A DNA stretch of 64,000 nucleotides from Streptomyces cinerochromogenes (GTDB lineage Bacteria; Actinomycetota; Actinomycetes; Streptomycetales; Streptomycetaceae): NCBI RefSeq assembly GCF_014648635.1, contig NZ_BMRM01000010.1, positions 124,001 to 188,000 of the forward strand, read 5' to 3'. How positions within the stretch are numbered: position 1 is the stretch's first letter; each line of letters begins with the position of its first letter. Both the position numbers and the translations under genes were made by a program. The notes beneath the pieces were generated by a model, which was not told the origin of the DNA, did not search any database, and saw nothing but the letters and a program-made list of their open reading frames with translations. Shown piece by piece: positions 24,270 to 32,834 of the stretch.

Positions 24270-24740
24270 GTGGACAGCGCCGACGGTTGGGGGGACGACG
24301 TCTACCAGCCCGATCCCTCGGAGATCCGGGAGGACTCGGGGGTGCTCGACGTCGAGGACACTCTGGACTTCGACGGCGTCGCCGACCCCCTCGACCGTGG
24401 CTGGTCCCCTCCCGAGCGGCCCTGGGCGGTCGAACACAACGGCGTGACGGCGGCCGAACGCCAGGCGGGCGAGACCCTCGACCAGCGGCTCGCCGAGGAG
24501 CTGCCGGATCTCGACGCACCCGACGGTGACGGCATCGGCGACTGCGAGGGCACCGACGGGGAACCCCTCGACAACGAGGTCGGCCACTTCCGCTCCGGCC
24601 GGCTGGTGGCCCCCGACGAGGGCGCGCACGAGGACGAGGAGGCCGCCCTCGTCGCCACCGACGTCGGTATCGACGGTGCCGCCGCCTCCGCAGAGGAGGC
24701 AGCGATGCACATCGTCGACGAGGACACCCTCCCCGGCTGA
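24270..24740 (+). CDS. DUF5709 family acidic protein
   Basis: A 156-residue, strongly acidic soluble protein. DDVYQPDPSEIREDSGVLDV, then EDTLDFDG and DRGWSPPERPWAVEHNGVTA, are the conserved core of the actinobacterial DUF5709 family. The C-terminal part is Asp/Glu/Ala-rich with EEAAMHIVDED at the end. No catalytic motif or membrane segment is present. GTG 24270 has GGAGG five bases upstream. It precedes rpmE2 by 63 bases. The function is unknown. Confidence 0.85.
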   Translation: MDSADGWGDDVYQPDPSEIREDSGVLDVEDTLDFDGVADPLDRGWSPPERPWAVEHNGVTAAERQAGETLDQRLAEELPDLDAPDGDGIGDCEGTDGEPLDNEVGHFRSGRLVAPDEGAHEDEEAALVATDVGIDGAAASAEEAAMHIVDEDTLPG

Positions 24741-24803
24741 ACCGGGCCGAGCGGACCCGCGCCCGCCGTGCCTCGTCCCGACCACCCCGTACAAGGAGCC
24801 GCG

Positions 24804-25067
24804 ATGCAGCAGGACAAGCACCCCGACTACCACTCCGTGGTCTTCCGTGACCGCGCCGCCGGCTACGCCTTCCTGACCCGGTCCACCGCACGGAGCGAGC
24901 AGACCATCGAGTGGGACGACGGCGAGACCTACCCGGTGATCGACGTGGAGATCTCCTCGGAGAGCCACCCCTTCTACACGGGCAAGGCCCGCACGGTCGA
25001 CACCGAGGGCCGCATCGCCCGCTTCGAGCGCCGGTACGGCGCCGGGGACGCGGGCGAGGCCACCTGA
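24804..25067 (+). CDS. rpmE2: type B (zinc-free) ribosomal protein L31
   Basis: An 87-residue L31 of type B: MQQDKHPDYHSVVFRDRAAG, TRSTARSEQTIEWDDGETYP and VIDVEISSESHPFYTGKAR are diagnostic. The zinc-binding CxxC pairs of the type A protein are missing. In Streptomyces and other bacteria the zinc-free paralogue replaces the zinc form under zinc starvation and is repressed by Zur. I see no obvious Zur dyad in the 63 bases upstream, so a promoter and operator may lie before or inside the DUF5709 gene. ATG 24804 has AAGGAG upstream. Confidence 0.93.
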   Translation: MQQDKHPDYHSVVFRDRAAGYAFLTRSTARSEQTIEWDDGETYPVIDVEISSESHPFYTGKARTVDTEGRIARFERRYGAGDAGEAT

Positions 25068-25081
25068 TTCCGAGGTGTTGA

Positions 25082-25876
25082 TCAGATCACGTTGAGCGCC
25101 GCGGCGCAGCCCACTCCCCCGAGCAGCATGAACACCGGCATCAGTACCTTCAGCTCGACCCAGCTGCCCGCCCGGAACCGCATCGCCTTCGGCGGCCCCA
25201 GCGGGTACCAGCGTTTGCGGCCCACCGGGATCGGCCACAGGATCGGGCAGCCGGACACGGTCAGCGCGTCCCCGATGTCGTGCACCAGCGCGCCCAGCAC
25301 GATGGGCAGCCCCAACCACAGGTACTCCTGGCCCGGCGCGGTGAACAGCCAGTCCGAACCGTGGCCCGGCTTGTCCAGCACCCCGGCGAGGATCCAGGCG
25401 CTGGTCGCCGCCAGCAACCAGACCAGCACATCGCTGCTGGAGCCCCGCGCAGCCCGCCACAGCAGACCTTCGATCGCGAGCACCATGTGCACGAACAGGA
25501 TCGCCAGCACCGCCCAGCGGCCCCCGGTGATCGCCGCGGCGGAGCAGCCGGCGCCGATCAGGACCGCCCACACCCAGGTGTGCGTCAGCGTGCGGTGCCC
25601 GCCGGAGCGGCGCGGGTCGCCCTGCTTCCTGGTCGCCTTGTAGACGGCGTACGACAGCTTGTCCACGATCTCGCAGATCCAGCGGGAGACCGGCCCGAAG
25701 GCCCGGGAGATGGTGGCGGCCTTGTGGTCGAGGTCCGGGGCGAGCGCGGCGCCGGCGCAGATCAGCGCACCGGAGAGGAGGACCGGCCAGGGCATCGGGT
25801 GCCCGGCCGCCGCGGCGGCGGCTCCGACGCCGAGCCAGGCCGCGGCCCCCGACAGTGAGTGTGCTGGTCCCATCAT
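25082..25876 (-). CDS. membrane-bound metal-dependent hydrolase (YdjM/DUF457-like)
   Basis: A 264-residue inner-membrane protein with about five or six TM segments. MGPAHSLSGAAAWLGVGAAA with an early His, APDLDHKAAT, and GGHRTLTHTWVWA are the conserved His/Asp clusters of the LexA-binding, YdjM-type family of predicted metal-dependent hydrolases; a further VHDIGDAL lies near the C-terminus. The substrate is unknown; phospholipid or polyprenyl-phosphate links are speculative. The frame extends to 26032, but the double ATG at 25876/25873 begins the conserved segment. It is divergent from the helicase gene. Confidence 0.85.
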   Translation of the reverse strand: MMGPAHSLSGAAAWLGVGAAAAAAGHPMPWPVLLSGALICAGAALAPDLDHKAATISRAFGPVSRWICEIVDKLSYAVYKATRKQGDPRRSGGHRTLTHTWVWAVLIGAGCSAAAITGGRWAVLAILFVHMVLAIEGLLWRAARGSSSDVLVWLLAATSAWILAGVLDKPGHGSDWLFTAPGQEYLWLGLPIVLGALVHDIGDALTVSGCPILWPIPVGRKRWYPLGPPKAMRFRAGSWVELKVLMPVFMLLGGVGCAAALNVI

Positions 25877-26021
25877 GGCCGCTTCCCGCCCCATTCCTCG
25901 TGTGCCGCTGTCCAGTTGTCCTGGTGCGCTGACGCCGCGTCGGCGACACAGCGTAGCGGTCGTGATCTTCGTACCCGTAGCCGATTCCCCTCTCGGGCCG
26001 AAGGCCAGGCAAGATGGGGGC

Positions 26022-28535
26022 GTGACCCTCATCGATCAGCTGCCGCCGACCGCCGACCCCGACGCCCTGTACGAGGCCTTCGAGTCCTGGGCACAGGAGC
26101 GCGGCCTCACCCTCTATCCGCATCAGGAGGAGGCGCTGATCGAGGTGGTCTCGGGGGCGAACGTGATCGTCTCGACGCCCACCGGCTCCGGCAAGAGCAT
26201 GATCGCCGCGGGCGCGCACTTCGCCGCGCTGGCACGGGACGAGGTCACCTTCTACACGGCGCCGATCAAGGCCCTGGTGTCGGAGAAGTTCTTCGAGCTG
26301 TGCAAGCTCTTCGGCACGGAGAACGTCGGCATGCTCACCGGTGACGCCTCGGTCAACGCCGACGCGCCCGTGATCTGCTGCACCGCCGAGGTGCTGGCCT
26401 CCATCGCGCTGCGCGACGGCAAGCACGCCGACGTCGGCCAGGTCGTCATGGACGAGTTCCACTTCTACGCCGAGGGCGACCGCGGGTGGGCCTGGCAGAT
26501 CCCGTTGCTGGAGCTGCCGCAGGCGCAGTTCATCCTGATGTCTGCCACTCTGGGCGATGTGTCCTTCTTCGAGAAGGACCTCACCCGTCGCACCGGCCGC
26601 CCCACCTCGGTGGTCCGCTCGGCCACCCGCCCGGTACCCCTCTCCTACGAGTACAAGCTGACCCCGCTCACCGAGACCCTCACCGACCTGCTGGCAACCA
26701 AGCAGGCCCCGGTGTACATCGTGCACTTCACGCAGGCGCAGGCCGTGGAACGGGCGCAGGCGCTGATGAGCATCAACATGTGCACGCGTGAGGAGAAGGA
26801 CCAGATCGCCGAGCTGATCGGCAACTTCCGTTTCACCACCAAGTTCGGCCGGAACCTCTCCCGCTACGTCCGGCACGGCATCGGCGTGCACCACGCCGGC
26901 ATGCTGCCCAAGTACCGGCGCCTGGTGGAGAAGCTCGCCCAGGCCGGTCTGCTGAAGGTCATCTGCGGCACGGACACGCTCGGCGTGGGTGTCAACGTGC
27001 CCATTCGCACGGTGCTGTTCACGGCGCTCACCAAGTACGACGGCAGCCGGGTGCGCACCCTGCGGGCCCGGGAGTTCCACCAGATCGCGGGCCGGGCCGG
27101 CCGGGCCGGTTTCGACACCGCGGGGCTCGTGGTCGCGCAGGCGCCGGAGCACGTCATCGAGAACGAGAAGGCGCTGGCGAAGGCGGGCGACGATCCCAAG
27201 AAGCGGCGCAAGGTGGTCCGCAAGAAGGCGCCGGAGGGCTTTGTCGGCTGGACGGAGAACACCTTCCAGAAGCTGATCGAGTCGGAGCCGGAGCCGCTGA
27301 CCTCGCGGTTCCGGGTGACGCACACGATGCTGCTGTCGGTGATCGCCCGCCCGGGCAACGCGTTCGAGGCGATGCGCCACCTCCTGGAGGACAACCACGA
27401 GCCGCGCAGGCAGCAGCTGAGGCACATCCGCCGGGCGATCGCGATCTACCGCTCCCTCCTGGACGGCGGGATCGTGGAGAAGCTCGACAAGCCGGACGCC
27501 GAGGGCCGCATCGTCCGGCTCACGGTCGACCTCCAGCAGGACTTCGCGCTGAACCAGCCGCTGTCCACGTTCGCCCTCGCCGCGTTCGAACTCCTCGACC
27601 CCGAGTCGCCGTCCTACGCCCTCGACATGGTCTCCGTGGTCGAGTCCACCCTGGACGACCCGCGGCAGATCCTCGTCGCCCAGCAGAACAAGGCACGCGG
27701 CGAGGCCGTCGCCGCGATGAAGGCGGACGGCGTCGAGTACGAGGAGCGCATGGAGCGCCTCCAGGACATCACGTACCCGAAGCCACTGGAAGAGCTGCTC
27801 TTCCACGCGTACAACACCTACCGCAAGAGCCACCCGTGGGTCGGCGACCACCCGCTGTCGCCGAAGTCGGTGATCCGGGACATGTACGAGCGGGCACTGT
27901 CCTTCACGGAGCTGGTGTCCTTCTACGAGCTGGCCCGCACCGAGGGCATCGTGCTGCGCTACCTCGCCAGCGCGTACAAGACCCTGGACCACACCATCCC
28001 GGACGACCTGAAGTCCGAGGACCTGCAGGACCTGATCGAGTGGCTGGGCGAGATGGTGCGCCAGGTGGACTCCAGCCTGCTGGACGAGTGGGAGCAGCTC
28101 GCCAACCCGGAGGAGATGACCGCCGAGGAGGCCCAGGAGAAGGCCGACGAGGTCAAGCCGGTCACCACCAACGCCCGCGCCTTCCGCGTCCTGGTCCGCA
28201 ACGCCATGTTCCGCCGCGTGGAGCTGGCCGCCCTGGACCAGGTCGAGGAGCTGGGCGAGCTGGACGCCGAGTCCGGCTGGGACGCCGAGGCCTGGGGCGA
28301 GGCCATGGACAAGTACTGGGACGAGTACGACGACCTCGGCACCGGCCCCGACGCCCGCGGCCCCAAGCTGCTGGTCATCCATCAGGAGCCGGAGAACGGC
28401 CTGTGGCGGGTCCGCCAGATCTTCGACGACCCGAACGGCGACCATGACTGGGGCATCAGCGCGGAGATCGACCTCGCGGCCTCCGACGCCGAGGGCCGCG
28501 CCGTCGTCCGCGTGACCGATGTGGGCCAGCTGTGA
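26022..28535 (+). CDS. Ski2-like DEAD/DEAH helicase with DUF3516
   Basis: An 837-residue superfamily 2 helicase. Motif I is STPTGSGKSM, motif II DEFHFYAEGDRGW (DEFH), motif III MSATLGD, and motifs V-VI GTDTLGVGVNVP and HQIAGRAGRAGFD. The C-terminal half (from ~residue 390) matches the actinobacterial DUF3516 extension with long acidic helices (NPEEMTAEEAQEKADEVKPV). This is the bacterial relative of Ski2/Mtr4 RNA helicases, so a role in RNA unwinding or decay is plausible but unproven. GTG 26022 follows a purine-rich GATGGGGG. The frame runs upstream to 25659 but overlaps the divergent hydrolase gene. Confidence 0.92.
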   Translation: MTLIDQLPPTADPDALYEAFESWAQERGLTLYPHQEEALIEVVSGANVIVSTPTGSGKSMIAAGAHFAALARDEVTFYTAPIKALVSEKFFELCKLFGTENVGMLTGDASVNADAPVICCTAEVLASIALRDGKHADVGQVVMDEFHFYAEGDRGWAWQIPLLELPQAQFILMSATLGDVSFFEKDLTRRTGRPTSVVRSATRPVPLSYEYKLTPLTETLTDLLATKQAPVYIVHFTQAQAVERAQALMSINMCTREEKDQIAELIGNFRFTTKFGRNLSRYVRHGIGVHHAGMLPKYRRLVEKLAQAGLLKVICGTDTLGVGVNVPIRTVLFTALTKYDGSRVRTLRAREFHQIAGRAGRAGFDTAGLVVAQAPEHVIENEKALAKAGDDPKKRRKVVRKKAPEGFVGWTENTFQKLIESEPEPLTSRFRVTHTMLLSVIARPGNAFEAMRHLLEDNHEPRRQQLRHIRRAIAIYRSLLDGGIVEKLDKPDAEGRIVRLTVDLQQDFALNQPLSTFALAAFELLDPESPSYALDMVSVVESTLDDPRQILVAQQNKARGEAVAAMKADGVEYEERMERLQDITYPKPLEELLFHAYNTYRKSHPWVGDHPLSPKSVIRDMYERALSFTELVSFYELARTEGIVLRYLASAYKTLDHTIPDDLKSEDLQDLIEWLGEMVRQVDSSLLDEWEQLANPEEMTAEEAQEKADEVKPVTTNARAFRVLVRNAMFRRVELAALDQVEELGELDAESGWDAEAWGEAMDKYWDEYDDLGTGPDARGPKLLVIHQEPENGLWRVRQIFDDPNGDHDWGISAEIDLAASDAEGRAVVRVTDVGQL

Positions 28536-28575
28536 GCCGTTCGCGACCAGTGGTGAGCCAAGGAGAACCCCGCCG

Positions 28576-29442
28576 ATGACGAATCCGGCCGAGAGACTGG
28601 TCGACCTGCTCGACCTGGAGCAGATCGAGGTCAACATCTTCCGTGGCCGCAGCCCGCAGGAGTCCCTGCAGCGGGTTTTCGGCGGCCAGGTGGCCGGCCA
28701 GGCGCTGGTCGCGGCCGGCCGCACCACGGACGGCGAGCGCCCTGTGCACTCGCTGCACGCGTACTTCCTGCGCCCGGGCCGGCCGGGCGTGCCGATCGTG
28801 TACCAGGTGGAACGGGTCCGTGACGGACGCTCCTTCACGACGCGCCGGGTCACGGCGGTCCAGCAGGGCCGCACGATCTTCAATCTGACCGCCTCCTTTC
28901 ACAAGCCTGAGGAAGGACCGTTCGAGCACCAGTTGCCGCCGGCCCGCGAGGTGCCGGACCCCGAGGCGCTGCCGACGGTCACCGAGGAGATCCGCAAACA
29001 CCTGGGGGCGCTTCCGGAGCAGTTGGAGCGGATGGCGCGCCGCCAGCCGTTCGACATCCGGTACGTCGACCGGCTGCGCTGGAACGCCGAGGAGATCGAG
29101 GGGGCCGATCCGCGCAGCGCCGTGTGGATGCGCGCGGTCGGGCCGCTCGGTGACGACCCGCTGGTCCACACCTGCGCGCTGACCTACGCCAGTGACATGA
29201 CCCTCCTGGACGCGGTGCGCATCCCGGTGGAGCCGCTGTGGGGACCGCGGAACTTCGACATGGCCTCCCTGGACCACGCCATGTGGTTCCACCGGCCGTT
29301 CCGCGCGGATGAGTGGTTCCTGTACGACCAGGAGTCGCCGATCGCCACCGGCGGTCGCGGGCTGGCCCGCGGGCGCATCTACGACCTGCAGGGGCGGCTG
29401 CTCGTCTCGGTCGTCCAGGAAGGCCTGTTCCGGGCCCTGTAG
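28576..29442 (+). CDS. tesB: acyl-CoA thioesterase II
   Basis: A 288-residue double-hotdog thioesterase. The N-terminal RVFGGQVAGQALVAAGRTTD and VHSLHAYFLRPGRPGVPIVY, with the RDGRSFTTRRVTAVQQGRTI strands, are the TesB signature; the second hotdog contains ASLDHAMWFHRPFRADEWFL. It hydrolyses acyl-CoA to free acid and CoA in the cytosol. AAGGAG lies ten bases before ATG 28576, 40 bases after the helicase stop, so the two may be co-transcribed although functionally unrelated. Confidence 0.94.
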   Translation: MTNPAERLVDLLDLEQIEVNIFRGRSPQESLQRVFGGQVAGQALVAAGRTTDGERPVHSLHAYFLRPGRPGVPIVYQVERVRDGRSFTTRRVTAVQQGRTIFNLTASFHKPEEGPFEHQLPPAREVPDPEALPTVTEEIRKHLGALPEQLERMARRQPFDIRYVDRLRWNAEEIEGADPRSAVWMRAVGPLGDDPLVHTCALTYASDMTLLDAVRIPVEPLWGPRNFDMASLDHAMWFHRPFRADEWFLYDQESPIATGGRGLARGRIYDLQGRLLVSVVQEGLFRAL

Positions 29443-29479
29443 TGCCCGCGGCCGGCGACCGCGGCCGGTAGTGGGGGGC

Positions 29480-30565
29480 TCAGACCTCCACCGGCCCTGC
29501 CGAGCGTGGGCCTCTCCGCCGCAGCCAGGCCCGCAGACCGCGGGACGAGCGCGGCGGGGCGGGCTGTGCCGGAACGTGCTGCCGGGGGACGGGTCGCACC
29601 ACCGGTCGCGTCACGAACTCGGGGGGCCGCAGGCGCGTCTCCGAAGGCCGCACAGCCAGCCCGGGATGCCGCCCAGACGGCCGGCTGACCGGCGGTTCTT
29701 CCAGCAGTCCGGTGACCGTCCGTGCCATCGGCGGGATGGGTCGTGCGGGCGTGCGGATCGCCGGTGGTACGCGGTGGGCGGGCGGACGCGGGGCGGGCGA
29801 CACCTCGCGGGCCTCCTTCACCGAGCGCGCCAGGTCGCTGCGCAGCCAGCCGATCTCGTCGGCGTCCTGTGCCGTCATGATCTGCTCGGCAAGGTGTGCG
29901 GCGGGGGAACCGGGTACGCCGTGTCCGGGTGGCGCGGGCCGGAACCGGTTCAGGTGGGCGCGTTCGTAGGGGTCGTCGACGATGTCGGCGACCTCGACGG
30001 GCGCGAGGAGGGCGGCCACGGCGCCCGCGCGGGCCCACGGGTCCTCGGCCTGCCGCAGCAGGAATCCGAGATGGCGGCCGCGCCAGTTGCGGGCCCGCAG
30101 ATCCACTCCCGCCTCCAGCTGGCTCCGCAGGGTCTCGGGCGTACGCCCCTTCAGCAGGTGCGCGTTCTCCGCCGCGGCCGCGAACTGGCGCAGCTCCTCC
30201 GCCAGATAGAGCCAGACCACCGCACGGTAGCGGTTGAGGTGGAACATGACGGGCACGAGCAGGCCCAGGCGGGCGAGCCGGCTGAACCGGCCGGCCGGGA
30301 TGCCCATCAGGGCGGCGCCCTCGGCCGTTCCGACGACCTGCACCCGCTCGCGCAGGGATTCGGCGAAGCCGTCCTGGGCGCGGAGGCGGTCGATCTCCGC
30401 GCGCTCCACGCGCCGGCCTCCTCCCCCGCCTTCGTCGGGCACGGTCCGGATGCGGCCGAGGTGGACGGCGAGGTCGAACTCGCTGCGCCTGAGTCCCAGT
30501 TCGCGAGCGGCACGGCTCGGCGTGCAGGTGCTGGGGCGGGATGGGTCGAAGGTGCTTGCCGACAT
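29480..30565 (-). CDS. DUF6397 family protein, DNA-binding-like N-terminus
   Basis: A 361-residue protein of the Streptomyces DUF6397 type. The first ~110 residues look like a double MerR/excisionase-like fold: CTPSRAARELGLRRSEFDLA, HLGRIRTVPDEGGGGGRRVE, then TAEGAALMGIPAGRFSRLAR, suggesting two helix-turn-helix readings of DNA. The middle is helical (LRSQLEAGVDLRARNWRGRH). The last ~120 residues are a Pro/Arg-rich disordered tail. No effector domain is evident. GGGAG precedes ATG 30565. The function is unknown; nucleic-acid binding is an inference from the N-terminus and basic tail. Confidence 0.8.
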   Translation of the reverse strand: MSASTFDPSRPSTCTPSRAARELGLRRSEFDLAVHLGRIRTVPDEGGGGGRRVERAEIDRLRAQDGFAESLRERVQVVGTAEGAALMGIPAGRFSRLARLGLLVPVMFHLNRYRAVVWLYLAEELRQFAAAAENAHLLKGRTPETLRSQLEAGVDLRARNWRGRHLGFLLRQAEDPWARAGAVAALLAPVEVADIVDDPYERAHLNRFRPAPPGHGVPGSPAAHLAEQIMTAQDADEIGWLRSDLARSVKEAREVSPAPRPPAHRVPPAIRTPARPIPPMARTVTGLLEEPPVSRPSGRHPGLAVRPSETRLRPPEFVTRPVVRPVPRQHVPAQPAPPRSSRGLRAWLRRRGPRSAGPVEV

Positions 30566-30656
30566 GGTCGTACTCCCCCGTGGAGTGGCGTGGCTCACGC
30601 CTTGTGCGCTCGCCGTGCACACACCGTAGCCGCTCCGTCCTCAGTCGTGGCAGGCC

Positions 30657-30665
30657 TGTGGATAA
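30657..30665 (-). other. perfect DnaA-box 9-mer
   Basis: TGTGGATAA, the complement of the consensus box TTATCCACA, sits in the short region between the Roadblock gene end and the DUF6397 start. A single box is not an origin. Confidence 0.4.
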
Positions 30666-30692
30666 CTCGACAGGAGAAGGCAAAGACGCAGG

Positions 30693-31109
30693 TCAGATGT
30701 CGTCTGACAAGCGACTTCGCTCGGGTTGCCTGACGTCGACGCCGAGGTGCTCGCCGACCCGGTTGACGAGCAGGGTCATCTCGTAGGCGATCCGGCCGAT
30801 GTCGGCCTGCGCCCCGCTGAGCACGCACAGACAGCTGCCGGTGCCGGCCGCGGTCACGAAGAGCACGGCGTCGTCGTACTCGACCATCGTCTGGCGCACG
30901 CGGCCGGCGCCGAAGTGGCGTCCCGAGCCCTTGGCCAGGCTGTGCAGTCCGGACGCCACGGCGGCCAGATGCTCGGCGTCCTCCCGGCGTAGGCCCGTGC
31001 TCGCGGCGGTGACCAGCCCGTCGTTCGACAGGACCAGTGCGTGGCGTACGTGGTCCACCCGCTCGGTCAGTTCGTCCAGGAGCCAGCCGAGACCCTGGTT
31101 CTGCGCCAT
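30693..31109 (-). CDS. Roadblock/LC7 domain protein, orphan CvnB paralogue
   Basis: A 138-residue Roadblock/LC7 protein. WLLDELTERVDHVRHALVLS, DGLVTAASTGLRREDAEHLA and GRHFGAGRVRQTMVEYDDAV are nearly the same as the CvnB protein 1.7 kb away (gene at 32831-33268). The family regulates small Ras-like GTPases of the MglA/CvnD type. No kinase, DUF742 or GTPase gene accompanies this copy directly, but the complete conservon is next door beyond the F420-type gene. It may compete with or bypass CvnB on CvnD. The start is ATG 31109. Confidence 0.92.
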   Translation of the reverse strand: MAQNQGLGWLLDELTERVDHVRHALVLSNDGLVTAASTGLRREDAEHLAAVASGLHSLAKGSGRHFGAGRVRQTMVEYDDAVLFVTAAGTGSCLCVLSGAQADIGRIAYEMTLLVNRVGEHLGVDVRQPERSRLSDDI

Positions 31110-31200
31110 CTCCGTCTCCCCGTGTGGTGTCTCCCCCTGGCTGGAGGAACTCCCCGCCAGCCTTCCCCACGACCGCTGTGCGGGCAAGCAGGATGGGCCC

Positions 31201-31629
31201 ATGGCAGAGAAGATGACCGATGAGGAGTGGCGGGCGTTCGTCTCGGAGGGCACCCGCACCGGCAAGCTGTGCACCGTCCGCACCGACGGGAGCCCGCACG
31301 TGGCGCCGATCTGGTTCCTGCTGGACGGGGACGACCTGGTGTTCACCACCGGCAAGGAGACCGTGAAGGGGCGCAATCTGGCCCGGGACGGGCGGGTCGC
31401 GCTGTGCGTGGACGACGACCGTCCGCCGTTCCGCTTCACCGTGCTGAACGGTCGCGCCCGGCTGTCGGAGGACCTGGCCGAGGTGCGGCTGTGGGCGACC
31501 CGCATCGCCGCCCGGTACATGGGCGAGGACCGCGCCGAGGAGTACGGCGCCCGCAACGGCGTACCGGGGGAACTCCTCGTCCGCGTCACCGTCGACCACG
31601 TGCAGGCCATGCGGGACGTCGCGGCCTGA
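31201..31629 (+). CDS. PPOX-class F420-dependent oxidoreductase
   Basis: A 142-residue split-barrel flavin/deazaflavin enzyme of the PPOX class. TGKLCTVRTDGSPHVAPIWF, VFTTGKETVKGRNLARDGRV and ALCVDDDRPPFRFTVLNGRA are typical of actinobacterial F420-dependent members. It probably reduces an unsaturated small molecule in the cytosol with F420H2; some relatives use FMN. It is divergent from the orphan Roadblock gene and convergent with cvnD (9 bases apart). Confidence 0.9.
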   Translation: MAEKMTDEEWRAFVSEGTRTGKLCTVRTDGSPHVAPIWFLLDGDDLVFTTGKETVKGRNLARDGRVALCVDDDRPPFRFTVLNGRARLSEDLAEVRLWATRIAARYMGEDRAEEYGARNGVPGELLVRVTVDHVQAMRDVAA

Positions 31630-31638
31630 GCGGCGGGC

Positions 31639-32241
31639 TCAGCCGACCGAGTCCAGGAGCCGGGCCGTGTGCATCCTTCCGGCGTACTCGACCAGTTGGA
31701 TCAGCACTTCCTTGCCGGAGTCGCGGTCGCGCGCGTCGCACAGCACCACGGGGGTGCCGCGGTCGAGGTCGAGTGCCCGGGAGACGTCGGGGGCGCCGTA
31801 CCCGCGGGCTCCCGCGAAGCAGTTGACGGCCACCACGAACGGGATGCGCCGGTGCTCGAAGTAGTCGACGGCGGGGAAGCAGTCCTCCAGCCGTCGGGTG
31901 TCCGCGAGGACCACGGCGCCGAGGGCTCCCTGGGCGAGTTCGTCCCACAGGAACCAGAAGCGGTCCTGTCCGGGGGTGCCGAAGAGGTAGAGCGACAGGC
32001 CGGAGCGGATCGTGATGCGGCCGAAGTCCATGGCCACGGTGGTGGTGACCTTCTGGTCCACGCCGTCGGTGTCGTCCACCAACTGGCCCGCTTCGCTCAG
32101 GAGTTCCTCGGTGCGCAGTGGCCGGATCTCGCTGACGGCGCCCACCAGGGTCGTCTTGCCGACGCCGAAGCCACCGGCGACCAGTATCTTCAGCGCCAAG
32201 GCGGAGGCGTCGCCGGCGGCGTCGGAGTGCTCGGAGACCAT
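31639..32241 (-). CDS. cvnD: conservon Ras-like GTPase
   Basis: A 200-residue MglA/Ras-like GTPase. The P-loop is GGFGVGKTTLVG, the switch II/G3 region reads LFGTPGQDRFWFLWDEL, and the base-recognition region is VAVNCFAG, as in CvnD proteins. It is the output GTPase of the conservon, presumably membrane-associated through its complex with CvnA and CvnB. Unlike the tight cvnA-B-C overlaps, it is separated from cvnC by 158 bases containing an AACGTT-rich patch, so it may have its own promoter. The start is ATG 32241. Confidence 0.93.
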   Translation of the reverse strand: MVSEHSDAAGDASALALKILVAGGFGVGKTTLVGAVSEIRPLRTEELLSEAGQLVDDTDGVDQKVTTTVAMDFGRITIRSGLSLYLFGTPGQDRFWFLWDELAQGALGAVVLADTRRLEDCFPAVDYFEHRRIPFVVAVNCFAGARGYGAPDVSRALDLDRGTPVVLCDARDRDSGKEVLIQLVEYAGRMHTARLLDSVG

Positions 32242-32399
32242 GATCACTTCTCTCGGGAGGGCCGGTTGCGGCCGGCGTCCGCGTGCTCCGGGGGGAAACC
32301 AGCAGCATGACAACAGGCAGGCGCGCCGGGGCGGTCGGACCGAAGTGCGTCGGACGCGACCGGTTTGCGCACATGGGATGGCGGTTTCTGAACGTTCAT

Positions 32400-32834
32400 C
32401 TACAGCGCCCGCAATCCCTCGATGACCTCGCGCAGTATCCGTTCGTCCGGCAGGTGCGCCGGGGGTACGGGGCGGCTGATGGTCACGCAGCCGAGTTCCA
32501 GGAGGTCTCCGAGGAGCACCCTGACCACGCCGACCGGTAGATCCGCGTCCGCGGCGAGTTCGGCGACGGACTGGGTCTCCGGGCGGCACAGGTCGATCAG
32601 GGTGCGGTGTTCGGGGCCGAGCGTGGTGTCGTCGTCCAGCGCCGGCGCGGCGGGGTCCAGGGTGACGAGCGCGATCAGATCGAAGCGCACGCCCAGGGGC
32701 CCCGCCTGGGTGCGGCCGCCGGTCATGGCGTACGGGCGGACCAGGGGCCCGGCCTCGCCGTCGTACCACTGGCTGCCCGGCTCGCGGAGGCCGCCGGGCG
32801 GGTTCTCGGTCATCGGTACGGCCTTCCGGCTCAT
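32400..32834 (-). CDS. cvnC: conservon DUF742 protein
   Basis: A 144-residue DUF742 protein. Hallmarks are SQWYDGEAGPLVRPYAMTGG and the winged-helix-like LCRPETQSVAELAADADLPV followed by GVVRVLLGDLLELGCVTISR. CvnC proteins have HTH-like folds, but their partners are uncertain. Its ATG overlaps the cvnB stop (ATGA at 32831-32834), so translation is coupled. An internal Met at codon 8 is an alternative start. Confidence 0.93.
   Translation of the reverse strand: MSRKAVPMTENPPGGLREPGSQWYDGEAGPLVRPYAMTGGRTQAGPLGVRFDLIALVTLDPAAPALDDDTTLGPEHRTLIDLCRPETQSVAELAADADLPVGVVRVLLGDLLELGCVTISRPVPPAHLPDERILREVIEGLRAL

Noticed and set aside
21201..28883. A 2560-residue open frame on the minus strand
   Set aside because: It runs antisense through two ABC exporter genes, DUF5709, L31 and the helicase; the translation is low-complexity Gly/Arg/Val/Asp, the usual GC-skew artefact of high-GC coding DNA.
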